Positions 22,705-32,179 of a DNA stretch of 64,000 nucleotides are shown here, one piece after another. Position 1 is the stretch's first letter, and every line of letters begins with the position of its first letter. Under the pieces are notes generated by a model. The model saw only the letters and a list, made by a program, of their open reading frames with translations, was not told the origin of the DNA and did not search any database. The position numbers were made by a program, and so were the translations under genes. The stretch is from Gammaproteobacteria bacterium (lineage in GTDB: Bacteria > Pseudomonadota > Gammaproteobacteria > SZUA-229): the NCBI GenBank assembly GCA_026995045.1, contig JALWPK010000057.1, positions 17,409-81,408 on the forward strand, read 5' to 3'.

Positions 22705-24891
22705 ATGAAATGGTTGCTTCGAATTGTGACAGGCGCGCTGCTGCTGGTCGCGCTGGCCGTGGGCGGCATCCTGCTGTTTGTCGACCCCAACGATTACAAA
22801 CCGCAAATTGCACAACAGGTGGAACAGGCCACCGGCAGGCAACTGAGTATTGGCGGCGAAATCGGCCTCAGCCTGTTGCCGCTCGGGCTGGAGCTGTCAC
22901 AGGTGGAGCTGGCCAACGCCGAGGGCTTTGACGACCCGTACTTCGCCCGCATCAATTCGCTGGTCATCAAGGTCAAGCTGCTGCCGTTAATCAAACAGGA
23001 GCTGGCGATAGACGCGCTCAGTCTGGATGGCCTGTCCGTGTTTTTGCAGGTCAAAGCAAACGGCGAGAATAACTGGCAAGATCTGTCGTCCTCATCAACG
23101 GTTGCCGACAACGACACGACGGATGACGCAGCCTCGCCAGCAGCAGACCAGCGCGGCGCGCAATCACCGCTGGCCGCGCTTGCCGTCAATGGCATTGAAA
23201 TCCGCAACGCGCAGGTGCAGTTCAATGACCAGAGCAGTGATCAGCTGATTCAGCTCAGCCGGCTCAATCTCACTACCGGCGATATTCGATTTGACCAGCC
23301 ATTCGAGATGGAGCTGGGCGTTAATGTTGGCCAGCGCCAGGCCGGGCAACAGAACGCGGCGGATATTCATCTCAAAACCGCGATTACCATTGCCCGCTCG
23401 TTACAGCAGTTTGCGCTTGACGATATTCAGCTCGCCATCAAGGCAAAACTGCCCGCGCTGCAGCCGGAGCCTGTCAATGTGAGCCTGCGCGCCGGCAGCC
23501 AGATTGATCTCGCCGCGCAGCGAGTGGAAGTGCTAGATGCGGAAATCGACGCCATGTACACCACGCTGAAACTGCAGGCGACGATAGCAGACTGGCGGAA
23601 CAGTTTTCACATCAGCGGCAAACTGCAAACCGTGGACATCCAGCCGAAAGACTTGCTACAAAAACTGGCCATCGAGCTGCCGGAGATGCAGTCGCCCGAG
23701 GCCCTGTCGCGCGCAAAACTGGGCGCACAGTTTGACTTGCAGGATAACCGCCTCGCGCTGAAACCGCTGGAGCTGGTGTTCGACGGCAGTCAGCTCAAGG
23801 GGGAAGCGGATATCAATCTCGCCAGCATGGCGATTCGCTACCAGTTGCAACTCGACAAACTGAATGTCGATGACTATCTGCCGCCGCCACCTCCTGAATC
23901 GCAAACCGTCGAACTGGCGCAAACGCAAAACGAAGCCGCAAAGGCGGCGCCGGAACAGGATTTGCCAATACCGTTCGATGCGCTGGCCACGCTAGATTTA
24001 CAAGGACGTTTTGGTATTGGCCAGTTACAGGTCGCCGGGCTGGATATCAGCGAGTTGGACATCAACAGCAAGGCGCGCAATGGCGTCATCACGCTAAGTC
24101 CGGTCAGTCTCAAGGTGCTGGAAGGCGCCATCACCGCTGACGCCACCGTCGATACACGCAAGCGTCAGCTCAAGGTGAAGCAAACCCTGAAAGCGGAAAA
24201 CCTGCAAATTGCGGATATCACCAACCCCATTGTGGCGGCGTTGATACCCGATCAGAAAGTCGACATGCGCGGTACGGGCGGGCTGTACGCTGATGTCAGC
24301 ACACAGGGGCTGCGCATCAGCGCCTTGCAAAAGGCGCTCAACGGCAAGGCCGGTTTCGAGTTCGACGATATTGACGCCAATGGACTGGATATCGAGTATC
24401 TGGCGCGCGGCGTGATTGCCGATTACCTTGAATCGAAAAAACTGGAGGTCAAACCCGAGTGGCGCGGCAGTTACCAGCCCAAAAATGTCACCGCCTTTGA
24501 TATCGTGAAAGCGGATTTTGCCATCCGCAACGGCGTGGCGACCACCAACAACTTTGTGATGGATTCAAAACGCATTGACGTCACCGGCAAGGGCAGCATC
24601 AACATACCGGAGCAGACGCTGGATATGGTCACGGTGACGGATCTCACCCCGCGCCAGCTCAAGACCACGGCGGAAAAAGTGCTGGACGAACCGTTGCCGG
24701 TTCACGTGTACGGCCCGTGGACAGCGCCGCAGGTTGACGTGGATACCGGGCCGATGAAAGCAGTGGTCGCGCGTCTGGCGAAACAAAAAGTGAAAGCCAG
24801 GGCGCGGGAAAAAGTCGAAACCAAAAAACAGCAGTTGCGCGATAAAACCCGCGACAAGCTGAAGGACAAACTCAAAAACCTGTTCCGCTAA
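22705..24891 (+). CDS. asmA: AsmA-family envelope protein
   Basis: AsmA-like protein of 728 residues, anchored in the inner membrane by an N-terminal helix (about 4-26) with a long periplasmic beta-rich domain. Such proteins are thought to form grooves moving phospholipid to the outer membrane. The opening LFVDPNDYKPQIAQQVEQATGRQLSIGGEIGLSLLP is classic AsmA. The C-terminal DUF (LDMVTVTDLTPRQLKTTAEKVLDEPLPVHVYGPWTAPQVDVD) is also typical. The last 40 residues are very basic (KVKARAREKVETKK and onwards). It overlaps mutY by 1 nt (TAATG). Confidence 0.93.
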   Translation: MKWLLRIVTGALLLVALAVGGILLFVDPNDYKPQIAQQVEQATGRQLSIGGEIGLSLLPLGLELSQVELANAEGFDDPYFARINSLVIKVKLLPLIKQELAIDALSLDGLSVFLQVKANGENNWQDLSSSSTVADNDTTDDAASPAADQRGAQSPLAALAVNGIEIRNAQVQFNDQSSDQLIQLSRLNLTTGDIRFDQPFEMELGVNVGQRQAGQQNAADIHLKTAITIARSLQQFALDDIQLAIKAKLPALQPEPVNVSLRAGSQIDLAAQRVEVLDAEIDAMYTTLKLQATIADWRNSFHISGKLQTVDIQPKDLLQKLAIELPEMQSPEALSRAKLGAQFDLQDNRLALKPLELVFDGSQLKGEADINLASMAIRYQLQLDKLNVDDYLPPPPPESQTVELAQTQNEAAKAAPEQDLPIPFDALATLDLQGRFGIGQLQVAGLDISELDINSKARNGVITLSPVSLKVLEGAITADATVDTRKRQLKVKQTLKAENLQIADITNPIVAALIPDQKVDMRGTGGLYADVSTQGLRISALQKALNGKAGFEFDDIDANGLDIEYLARGVIADYLESKKLEVKPEWRGSYQPKNVTAFDIVKADFAIRNGVATTNNFVMDSKRIDVTGKGSINIPEQTLDMVTVTDLTPRQLKTTAEKVLDEPLPVHVYGPWTAPQVDVDTGPMKAVVARLAKQKVKARAREKVETKKQQLRDKTRDKLKDKLKNLFR

Positions 24892-25952
24892 TGCGCCAGC
24901 GTTTCGCCACACGTCTGCTGCGCTGGTACGACGCACACGGTCGTCACGACTTGCCGTGGCAGAAAAATCGCACCCTGTATCGCGTCTGGGTGTCGGAAAT
25001 CATGCTGCAGCAAACCCAGGTGAAAACCGTGATTCCGTACTATCAGCGTTTCATGCGGCGTTTTCCCAACCTCAAACAACTGGCCGCCGCCACGCAGGAT
25101 GAAGTGTTGCAGCACTGGGCCGGGCTGGGCTATTACTCGCGCGGGCGCAACCTGCACAAGGCGGCGGTGATGGTGGCCGAACAACACGGCGGCCGCCTGC
25201 CGCGCACGCTGGAAGGTTTGATGCAGTTACCCGGTATCGGGCGCTCCACTGCGGCGGCGATTCTGTCGCAGGCGCTGGATGTGCGCGAGACCATACTGGA
25301 TGGCAACGTCAAGCGCGTGCTGGCGCGCTATCATGCGGTTGACGGCTGGCCGGGCGACAAAAAAGTCGAGCAGCAGTTATGGCGATTGGCCGAGCAGCAC
25401 ACGCCACATCGGCGCAACGCCGACTACACCCAGGCAATCATGGATCTGGGCGCAACCCTGTGCCGGCGCAGCAAGCCACAGTGCCAGGCCTGCCCGCTGC
25501 AAGACGATTGCGTGGCTTTTGCGACTGACAGCGTCGCCAACTATCCGGGGCGCAAGCCCACCAGGGCGCTGCCGGTGAAACAATCGCGATTTTTGCTGCT
25601 GATGGCCGGGGATGGCTCGATATTGCTGGAAAAACGCCCGCCGAGCGGTATCTGGGGCGGCCTGTGGAGCCTGCCGGAAGCCGGCCCGGAAGACGATATC
25701 GAACAGCTTTGCGCCAGCCGCTGGGGTCTGAACATCAGCAGCCAGCAAGCGCTGGACAGTTTCCGCCACACTTTCAGCCACTATCACCTGGACATTACGC
25801 CGGTGTTGCTGCAACTGGACGCCTCGGCTGTGGGAGTGTGCGACGCGGCTGGCGCGCGCTGGCTGAACCCGGACGAGACGCGTCCGCCGGCGCTGGCCGC
25901 GCCGGTGAGCAGAATCCTGCAACAGCACGCCGGTTTGAAGGCGCAGCCTTAA
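24891..25952 (+). CDS. mutY: A/G-specific adenine glycosylase MutY
   Basis: DNA repair enzyme of 353 residues that removes adenine opposite 8-oxoguanine. The glycosylase domain includes WVSEIMLQQTQVKTVIPYYQRF, the helix-hairpin-helix MQLPGIGRSTAAAILS and ILDGNVKRVLAR with the catalytic Asp. The iron-sulfur cluster cysteines are spaced C-x6-C-x2-C-x5-C in CRRSKPQCQACPLQDDC. A C-terminal NUDIX-like domain (about 225-350) recognises the oxidised guanine. It follows asmA with a 1-nt overlap, the same pairing as in many gammaproteobacteria. Confidence 0.97.
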   Translation: MRQRFATRLLRWYDAHGRHDLPWQKNRTLYRVWVSEIMLQQTQVKTVIPYYQRFMRRFPNLKQLAAATQDEVLQHWAGLGYYSRGRNLHKAAVMVAEQHGGRLPRTLEGLMQLPGIGRSTAAAILSQALDVRETILDGNVKRVLARYHAVDGWPGDKKVEQQLWRLAEQHTPHRRNADYTQAIMDLGATLCRRSKPQCQACPLQDDCVAFATDSVANYPGRKPTRALPVKQSRFLLLMAGDGSILLEKRPPSGIWGGLWSLPEAGPEDDIEQLCASRWGLNISSQQALDSFRHTFSHYHLDITPVLLQLDASAVGVCDAAGARWLNPDETRPPALAAPVSRILQQHAGLKAQP

Positions 25953-25999
25953 CTGCCTGATAAGTGCCTGAAAACTGGCGATTAAGCGACATAATGGCC

Positions 26000-26028
26000 T
26001 TGACTAGCCGCAGACAAGTCTATTAAAT
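26000..26028 (+). promoter_or_regulatory. Promoter of tRNA-Phe
   Basis: TTGACT (26000-26005), then TATTAAAT (26021-26028) at a spacing of 15-17 depending on register, followed by a GC-rich discriminator GCCCCTC typical of stringently controlled stable-RNA promoters. The predicted start is near 26036, giving an 87-nt 5' leader. Confidence 0.6.
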
Positions 26029-26122
26029 ACGCCCCTCTGAAATCACGCGAACCGGCCATCAGGGTCATCGCGTACGGTATGGGCAAAAACCTGTCCTGCA
26101 CCTTGGTTCTCGCCAGTTTTCT

Positions 26123-26198
<76 letters not shown>

Positions 26199-26322
26199 CC
26201 TTTTATTTGTTTTCTCCTTCTTTGCCACCAGTAACGTCCTTCCCTAACTTCACCAATCGAACTGCCGTGGCAGTTAGATTGCTCAGCGCATCCATGCGCC
26301 TCGCCCCTGCGGGGCTGACGCG

Positions 26323-26346
26323 AAAAATTGCTCCGGGCAATTTTTT
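26323..26346 (+). terminator. Rho-independent terminator after tRNA-Phe
   Basis: AAAAATTGC (26323-26331), loop TCCGG, GCAATTTTT (26337-26345), T-run. It is 125 nt downstream of the tRNA. A second G+C hairpin GCCCC-TGC-GGGGC sits just upstream at 26303-26314. Confidence 0.7.
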
Positions 26347-26495
26347 CCGCCCCCGGTCAGGTTGGTATAAATATTTATTCTCAGTCCAGTTTCTGAAAAC
26401 AGCTAAAGAATTCTCACGGCTTGCCGATACGGTTCATGATGAACTGTTTTTAATCAGGCGGCCGGCTGTGTGCGGTCGCGGTAAGGTGAAGGCTT

Positions 26496-27854
26496 ATGAC
26501 TGGCAAATTGAAAGTATATAAAGGGCGACCGAAGGGTCGGAACAGGGTTGTCAAACCGGCGATGGCGCTGGCGTTGGCGGCGGTTTTGTCTGCCTGCGAA
26601 GGGGTGGATGTGCCCGGTGATCAGGCCAATGAGCGGCTGTCAATCACCAACAATCAGGCGGCGCTGAATGCGCGTGTTACCTATGTTGACGAGGATGTGC
26701 TGATTGATGGCGGCTCCAGCGTGTTGCCCAAACCCAAGGCGGCGTTGATTGCCAACAATACTGGCAACGGCGTGGTGAAGGTGAAACTGGCCACAGCGCA
26801 GGCCAAGGGTGCGAACAGCATCAAACTCAAGCTGAAAGCCTATCTGGCATCGCCTGAAGTGGAAGGCGAGCTGGTGCAGGCGACGGCGGTGACGGTCAGC
26901 AAGGATGCGCGCAGTGCGGTCGTCAGTTACAACATGCGTGGCGCGCCGCGGCTGGGCGCGGTTGATCTGGTGACGTTCAAGAAGCGTTCGCGGCCGAAGT
27001 TGAGTTCGACCATACTGTTTTCGGATTCGGATATTAACTCGGTTACCGCGGACGGCGCCCAGGTGTACGCTGCGGTGGCGAGCGGCGCCCCGGAATTTAC
27101 CGGACCGGCGGTGATGGAGCGTATTCGCATCAAGTACGACAAGATGATTCTGGATGATAATGCGCGCGTGCAGCTCAGCAGTTTTGCAGCGACCAGCACG
27201 GTAGTCACCAAAAATGCGGTGTATGCAACCTCTGGTGATGGCGGGCATGTTGCCGCTTTTGATAAAGATACATTGGAAAAACTGGGCGAATACCCGCTTG
27301 ATGACGCGCGCTGGGTGGCGTGGGATAAAAAAGGCGGTCGCATCGTGGTGGCGCAGGGCACGCCGGGAAGACTGGCGGTGTTTGAGGAAGGCGTGTTCCC
27401 GGGCGGATCGATGAACCTGTTGAATACATTTGCCTTTCCTGGCGCCAACATCCCGGAATCCAAGTCAACCGTCGTGGTGGAAGGCGGCAAGGCTTTTATC
27501 GCGGCGGGCACGGATGGCGTGCAGATTATGTGTCTGGATGATGGTCAGATACTGGGCTCCGTACCGATTCCGGATCCGGCTTCGCTGGGGCTGGATCCGT
27601 CGGTTGTGGTCAGCAACTCCGTCAGTGTGGATGAACAACTGCTGTTTATTTCAAACGGCGAGGCAGGCGTTTATGTCGCCCGCGCGTCAGATGATTTTGA
27701 AGATACCGGCTGCAACCAGACCTTCAGCCTGACCATACTGGGTAAACTGAAGTTTGGCGATCTGCAATCGGTTAACCATGTGGCGGTAGTCGACAAATAC
27801 CTGTTGATTGCCGCTGGCACAGGCGGGCTCAAGATAGTTGAAGTCAAAAAATAA
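26496..27854 (+). CDS. Putative lipoprotein with beta-propeller-like repeats
   Basis: A 452-residue exported protein. A basic N-terminus (KGRPKGRNRVVK) is followed by a hydrophobic stretch ending LSACEG, a lipobox-like site. Residues about 45-160 form an immunoglobulin-like beta region. From about 190 on there are repeated units such as AVYATSGDGGHVAAFDKDTLEKLGEY and GGKAFIAAGTDGVQIMCLDDG, ending LLIAAGTGGLKIVEVKK. This resembles the LVIVD/YVTN-type beta-propeller repeat. No enzyme motif is visible. A strong terminator follows. It is convergent with the glycosyltransferase operon. Confidence 0.7.
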   Translation: MTGKLKVYKGRPKGRNRVVKPAMALALAAVLSACEGVDVPGDQANERLSITNNQAALNARVTYVDEDVLIDGGSSVLPKPKAALIANNTGNGVVKVKLATAQAKGANSIKLKLKAYLASPEVEGELVQATAVTVSKDARSAVVSYNMRGAPRLGAVDLVTFKKRSRPKLSSTILFSDSDINSVTADGAQVYAAVASGAPEFTGPAVMERIRIKYDKMILDDNARVQLSSFAATSTVVTKNAVYATSGDGGHVAAFDKDTLEKLGEYPLDDARWVAWDKKGGRIVVAQGTPGRLAVFEEGVFPGGSMNLLNTFAFPGANIPESKSTVVVEGGKAFIAAGTDGVQIMCLDDGQILGSVPIPDPASLGLDPSVVVSNSVSVDEQLLFISNGEAGVYVARASDDFEDTGCNQTFSLTILGKLKFGDLQSVNHVAVVDKYLLIAAGTGGLKIVEVKK

Positions 27855-27881
27855 TCGGACGGTGGGGTGACTGCTGCAATG

Positions 27882-27913
27882 GCCTGATGTGAGCAATCAC
27901 ATCAGGCTTTTTT
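27882..27913. terminator. Rho-independent terminator
   Basis: Perfect 11-bp stem GCCTGATGTGA-GCAA-TCACATCAGGC followed by T6. It ends the lipoprotein gene. The 3' arm overlaps the last codons of the convergent glycosyltransferase gene. Confidence 0.9.
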
Positions 27914-29314
27914 ATCAACCGTCGAACGCCAGCTTGCTGCTCGTTCCATTTCACCCCATTTGTGGTCGGTCTTGAACATCCAGTCGAATATGCCTTTCAC
28001 ACGCCAGAGCGCGTTCAACTGACGATAGCCCAGGTTTTCGATGATGGCGACAATAAACAGCAGCAGAAGCTCGCCTGCATTGTTGCTGGTGCGGAATGAC
28101 ACTTCTTCCAGCGATAGCGAAATCACCGATATCAGCATGCCGAGTCCGACAGCGAGCAGGGTGAAGATGACAAAGAACTCGTTGGGCACCAGCCCGATAA
28201 AGAAAGCATAGGTAACAATGGCGAAGCCGGTTACTTCGAGCAGCGGGCCAAAACATTCAAACAGCAGGAAGAAAGGGAAAGCCAGCCAGGAAACCGCCTT
28301 GCCGCGAGGATGAAACAGCAGCGGCAAATTGGATATCAGGCTTTCCGCCAGACCGATTTGCCAACGTATGCGCTGTTTTTTCAACACTGACAGTTTTTCA
28401 GGCGCTTCAGTCCAGCACACGGGGTCTGGCACAAAATGGATGCGATAAGGTTTGCCTTGCTCAATCATGGTGCGGTGCAGGCGCACCACCAGCTCCATGT
28501 CTTCGCCGATGCAGTCGGTGCGGTAGCCACCGGCCTCTATCACCACCTGTTTGCGGAATACGCCAAATGCGCCGGAGATAATCAGCAGCGCATTCAGCGG
28601 CGTCCAGCCCAGTCGGCCGAACATGAAGGCGCGCAGGTATTCCACCACCTGAAACAGCGCCAGAATATTGCGCGACAGGCCGACTTTTTCAATAAACCCG
28701 TCCTTGACAGTGCAGCCGTTGAGGATGCGCACCACACCGCCGCTGGCGATGGTCAGCGGGTCTTCGATAAACGGACGCACCACTTTTTTCAGGCTGTTGC
28801 GCTCCAGCACGGAATCCGCGTCGACACAGCAGAACAGGGGATAGTATGAGGCGTTTATGCCACAGTTGATTGAGTCAGCCTTGCCGCCATTGTGTTTGTC
28901 GACGATGCGAAGATTGGGGAAGTTGACAGAGCGGTATATGCCATTGACCTCCTGCGTATTGATTTGCACGCGATAGACTTCCGGGAAGGGCTTTAAATCA
29001 AACTCGTCAATCAGCACCTGCAAGGTGTCATCGGTTGAGCCATCATTGATGACGATGATTTCATATTCCGGATATTCCAGCTGCATCAGCGCGCGCACTG
29101 ATGCGGCAATGGTGCTGGCTTCATTATAGGCGGGAACAATGATGGTGACGGGCGGCTCAAAGTCTGCGTGCAGCGGTGACAGCTCTTCCGTGCTGTGCGC
29201 TCGCATGAACCTGGGCAGATAAATCATCGAGCTGATGGTCAGCATCAGATAAATACTGTGCAGTCCGACAAAATAAAACAGGAACAGCCAGTTGAGTGAA
29301 TCGACATATTGCAT
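27902..29314 (-). CDS. Membrane glycosyltransferase family 2 (PgaC/BcsA-like polysaccharide synthase)
   Basis: Processive-type GT2 of 470 residues. An N-terminal membrane helix (about 8-30) is followed by the catalytic domain, which has PVTIIVPAYNEASTI, VINDGSTDDTL (first Asp), CCVDADSVL (DxD), DCIGEDMELVVRLHR (the ED catalytic base) and QRIRWQIGL (the QxxRW motif). About four C-terminal membrane helices (about 325-430) form the likely translocation channel. These are hallmarks of synthases that polymerise and extrude a polysaccharide such as poly-N-acetylglucosamine. It is the last gene of a four-gene operon, overlapping the HEAT gene by 1 nt (TAATG). The sugar made is unknown; galE lies nearby. 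Confidence 0.9.
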   Translation of the reverse strand: MQYVDSLNWLFLFYFVGLHSIYLMLTISSMIYLPRFMRAHSTEELSPLHADFEPPVTIIVPAYNEASTIAASVRALMQLEYPEYEIIVINDGSTDDTLQVLIDEFDLKPFPEVYRVQINTQEVNGIYRSVNFPNLRIVDKHNGGKADSINCGINASYYPLFCCVDADSVLERNSLKKVVRPFIEDPLTIASGGVVRILNGCTVKDGFIEKVGLSRNILALFQVVEYLRAFMFGRLGWTPLNALLIISGAFGVFRKQVVIEAGGYRTDCIGEDMELVVRLHRTMIEQGKPYRIHFVPDPVCWTEAPEKLSVLKKQRIRWQIGLAESLISNLPLLFHPRGKAVSWLAFPFFLLFECFGPLLEVTGFAIVTYAFFIGLVPNEFFVIFTLLAVGLGMLISVISLSLEEVSFRTSNNAGELLLLFIVAIIENLGYRQLNALWRVKGIFDWMFKTDHKWGEMERAASWRSTVDKKA

Positions 29315-30387
29315 TATGCATTACTCCATTGTTGTTCTGAAATGACCTGCTGCAGAATGTCGCGGGCATAACGGTCGCCAAGTTCGTGATACAGCTGTTT
29401 GAGATGGTCAACACTGACAAAGGGCAGCTTCGCCAGTGACTGTGCGCTGCGGTAGCGCACCCACCACTCCGGGTCGGACATCAGTTTGACCAACAGGTCG
29501 ATATCTTCCGGCGCGCCCAGTCTGCCGAGTGTGTGCGCGACATGCAGACGGATAAACCATTCTGGATGTTCGGCGTGCTGGCGCGCCAGTTGCAGGCCAT
29601 CGGCGTCGTTGGCGGCGTCTATACAGGCGGCGATAATGCGGCTGTCATGACTTTGGCCGAGTTTGATGCAAAGCTGCTTCAATGCCGGATCAAAATGACT
29701 GCTGCCAAGGAAGCTTAGAATGTGTGGAATATCATCATGCTTTGCAATGTTGAATGCGCGCTGCAGCAGTTCGCTGAGTTCTGAAGGTTTTGCCGAGTGC
29801 AACAACATGGCGACGCGAGCTGTCGGCCAGTCGCGGCGTTTGATGATGTGATGCACCAGAAACTGCATCGCGGCCTTGCTATCGATATCAACCAGCGCCT
29901 GGGCGGCGGACAGGGAAAGAATGGAATGCTCATTGTGAACCAGGTCGACCAGCTTGTTCCAGACAGAAAAATCCTGCATCCGCCCGAGGGTAACCACAGC
30001 CTGTAACTGATAGCGCATATTGCTGCTTTCAAAATACCGGTATGCAATCCGGTTGAGTTGCTTGTGATGCGCCAGAATTTGCAGTCTGGCGCGCGCGTCA
30101 CCACGCACCAGTGAGTACAGCCGGTTCCACTCGGTGAGAAAAACATGGCGGTGCATGCGTTTCAGTTCTGGAACCTCATCCGGATAGGTCACCATCAGTT
30201 TGGCCAGCACCGGCCGCCACAGCTGACGCGCCCTGTCATCAATGCGTTTTTTGTACACACCCACGATACGAAAGATGATGACCTGCATCAGCATCAGAAT
30301 CACCAGAGCGGTAATGGCGGCTACCCCGGAGGTGAGGTAGAACAGCACCGGGTCAGAAATCGAATTGAGCGCCGAGAACAAAACCAT
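29314..30387 (-). CDS. Membrane-anchored HEAT-repeat protein
   Basis: A 357-residue protein with one N-terminal membrane helix (about 14-40, VAAITALVILMLMQVIIFRIVGVY) and a long alpha-helical solenoid. The repeats have the HEAT form, for example VTLGRMQDFSVWNKLVDLVHN, HVAHTLGRLGAPEDIDLLVKL and WVRYRSAQSLAKL. HEAT solenoids are protein-binding scaffolds, so this is probably a periplasmic or cytoplasmic bridge between the synthase and the outer-membrane barrel. It overlaps the YaiO-like gene by 35 nt and the GT2 gene by 1 nt. Confidence 0.85.
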   Translation of the reverse strand: MVLFSALNSISDPVLFYLTSGVAAITALVILMLMQVIIFRIVGVYKKRIDDRARQLWRPVLAKLMVTYPDEVPELKRMHRHVFLTEWNRLYSLVRGDARARLQILAHHKQLNRIAYRYFESSNMRYQLQAVVTLGRMQDFSVWNKLVDLVHNEHSILSLSAAQALVDIDSKAAMQFLVHHIIKRRDWPTARVAMLLHSAKPSELSELLQRAFNIAKHDDIPHILSFLGSSHFDPALKQLCIKLGQSHDSRIIAACIDAANDADGLQLARQHAEHPEWFIRLHVAHTLGRLGAPEDIDLLVKLMSDPEWWVRYRSAQSLAKLPFVSVDHLKQLYHELGDRYARDILQQVISEQQWSNA

Positions 30388-31573
30388 TGCGTGTATAAAA
30401 GTTGCCCTGTTTGTGATGAATGGCGGACCATGTCAGTGAGATGTTTTGTGTAATGGCATGGCGGCCATATAAGGAAACGGTGCTGACGTTGCTGACCGGG
30501 GGCGTCGTCGTGCCGTCGTATTCGACATCCTTGCCGTTCGCCAGCGCCAGTGAAACCGAATTCGCCGCGCCATAGCTTGCGCTGATAACGGCGCGCTGGT
30601 TGTGTCCGACGCCGGCATTGTCTACATCAATCAATCGATAGGTGTAGGCGAAACGGTAACGCGACCAGTAATACTCGCCGGTGAGGTGCAGTTGTTGACT
30701 GCTGGTGGCGGCAAAATTGGCGTACTGTGCGCCGGTATGCAGGTTGAAGCCATTGCTGAAGCGTTTGCTGACAATGGCTTCAACCCGGTTGCGCGCAATC
30801 ACGCGTGCGGTTGGACTGATGCTGCCATTGAACGTGATGCTCCAGTCAGTCGCAAGCGGCATGCTGGCGCCGCCGGCCAGCTGCCAGTCGTTCAGATTAA
30901 AACGGTCAAATCTGTCGATCTGGATATGCCCGCTGCCTTGGCTGGTGTGGCCGGACAGAATTACGCTGGCCTGATTCCAGGCGGCGCGGTTGTTGCTGAG
31001 ATTGTCGCGCCCTGCATGGGCGGCCAGGTAATAGCGGTCGTCATTCCGGGGGGCGTCGCGCGCGGGCAACCACTGCCGCCAGTCCTGTTGCGGGAAGCGC
31101 AGCTGCGCCTGCTGCAACAGGGTGTTGAAGGTATCGTCGGCGTTAAGTGTTTGCGCTTGCCTCGACAGCAGGCGGATTTGTTGTTTCCATACCTCCAGAT
31201 AATCCGGCGAGAGTTCGCGCGCATGTTGCAGGTCGGCCAGAGCGAGGCTGTCATTACCCATCCATTCATGCAGCCGCGCGCGCGCCAGCAGGATGTCGCT
31301 GTTGTCGGGATGCGCATCGAGCAGCTGATTGAAAGCGCGCAGCGACTGCGCATGGTTGTTTTGCCAGGCCCACACTCTGGCCAGGGCAAATAGCGCTTCG
31401 CTGTCGTCGCCATGATGCTGCAGGTGAGTTTGCAGTAGGGTTTCAGCCTGTTGCAGTTGCTGGTTGCTGATGGCCTGCTGCGCCTGAGACAGGCAGCTGT
31501 CGTTGTCGGCAAAAGTGGCTGATGCGGATAATGCCGTTAGCAACAAGGACAGTGTCGGGACAGGGTGTTTCAT
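30353..31573 (-). CDS. TPR + YaiO-like outer membrane beta-barrel protein
   Basis: A 406-residue exported protein. A signal peptide (MKHPVPTLSLLLTALSA, cut near TFA) is followed by tandem TPR-like helices (about 25-150: ALFALARVWAWQNNHAQSL, ALADLQHARELSPDYLEVW). A C-terminal beta-barrel (about 170-406) ends FVLGAQFDF with terminal Phe. The barrel resembles the YaiO family; in E. coli yaiO neighbours a GT2 gene (yaiP). TPR plus barrel is the layout of PgaA and BcsC exporters. The start was chosen at 31573, which overlaps the response regulator by 4 nt (ATGA), instead of the open frame to 31612. Confidence 0.85.
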   Translation of the reverse strand: MKHPVPTLSLLLTALSASATFADNDSCLSQAQQAISNQQLQQAETLLQTHLQHHGDDSEALFALARVWAWQNNHAQSLRAFNQLLDAHPDNSDILLARARLHEWMGNDSLALADLQHARELSPDYLEVWKQQIRLLSRQAQTLNADDTFNTLLQQAQLRFPQQDWRQWLPARDAPRNDDRYYLAAHAGRDNLSNNRAAWNQASVILSGHTSQGSGHIQIDRFDRFNLNDWQLAGGASMPLATDWSITFNGSISPTARVIARNRVEAIVSKRFSNGFNLHTGAQYANFAATSSQQLHLTGEYYWSRYRFAYTYRLIDVDNAGVGHNQRAVISASYGAANSVSLALANGKDVEYDGTTTPPVSNVSTVSLYGRHAITQNISLTWSAIHHKQGNFYTRNGFVLGAQFDF

Positions 31574-32010
31574 GCCGCGCTGACCGAACCGGATGCGCTG
31601 CCGGTTTTGCATTTGCGCAGCGCTTTTCGCACACGCGCCAGCAGCTCACCCGGCTGGAATGGCTTGACGATGTAATCATCCGCGCCGGCGTCCAGCGCCT
31701 TGACGATGTCTTTTTCCTGCGACTTGCCGGACACCATGATGATGGCGGTGTCACGCCAGCCCTGTTTGTCGCGAATGTGGCCAATCAGTTCGAAGCCGCT
31801 GACAAAGGGAATCATGATATCAAGCAGCGCAATGGTGAAGGGGGCATGGGTGTTGATGATATCCAGCGCCTGCTGGCCATCGTGCGCAACCGTTACCGCA
31901 TAGCCTTCGCGTTGCAGCAAATATTCGAGCATGTAGGCGGTGACTTCGTCATCTTCGACCAGCAGGATGGAGGCTTGCTCTGCCCTGAAATTGTTGACCG
32001 GGGATTTCAT
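31570..32010 (-). CDS. Single-domain response regulator (CheY-like)
   Basis: A 146-residue REC domain protein. ILLVEDDEV gives the acidic pocket, LLDIMIPF the phospho-acceptor Asp (about residue 63), MVSGKS the switch Ser, and YIVKPFQ the conserved Lys. No output domain follows the 20-residue tail. It is first in the operon with the exopolysaccharide-like genes, so it probably gates synthesis or export by protein contact. The cognate kinase is not in the window. Confidence 0.92.
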   Translation of the reverse strand: MKSPVNNFRAEQASILLVEDDEVTAYMLEYLLQREGYAVTVAHDGQQALDIINTHAPFTIALLDIMIPFVSGFELIGHIRDKQGWRDTAIIMVSGKSQEKDIVKALDAGADDYIVKPFQPGELLARVRKALRKCKTGSASGSVSAA

Positions 32011-32050
32011 GGATAGCGTTTTTATTAAATTTTTCAGTTATTTATATATC

Positions 32051-32064
32051 GGCGCGCGCGCGCC
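32051..32064. repeat. Alternating CG tract
   Basis: GGCGCGCGCGCGCC, a self-complementary CG run flanked by AT-rich DNA (TTATATATC on one side). It lies in the 5' region of the response-regulator operon, next to a TATATAAAT element on the minus strand that could be its -10. Confidence 0.6.
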
Positions 32065-32179
32065 TATCTTTAGCAGGCAACGTGCTTCAAATGCGCGCGG
32101 GGGATCTGGGCGAACGGAGACGGGTGGGGAATGCCGGCGCGTTCAGGCGGGCTTTTATAACTAATTGAATATATAAGGG

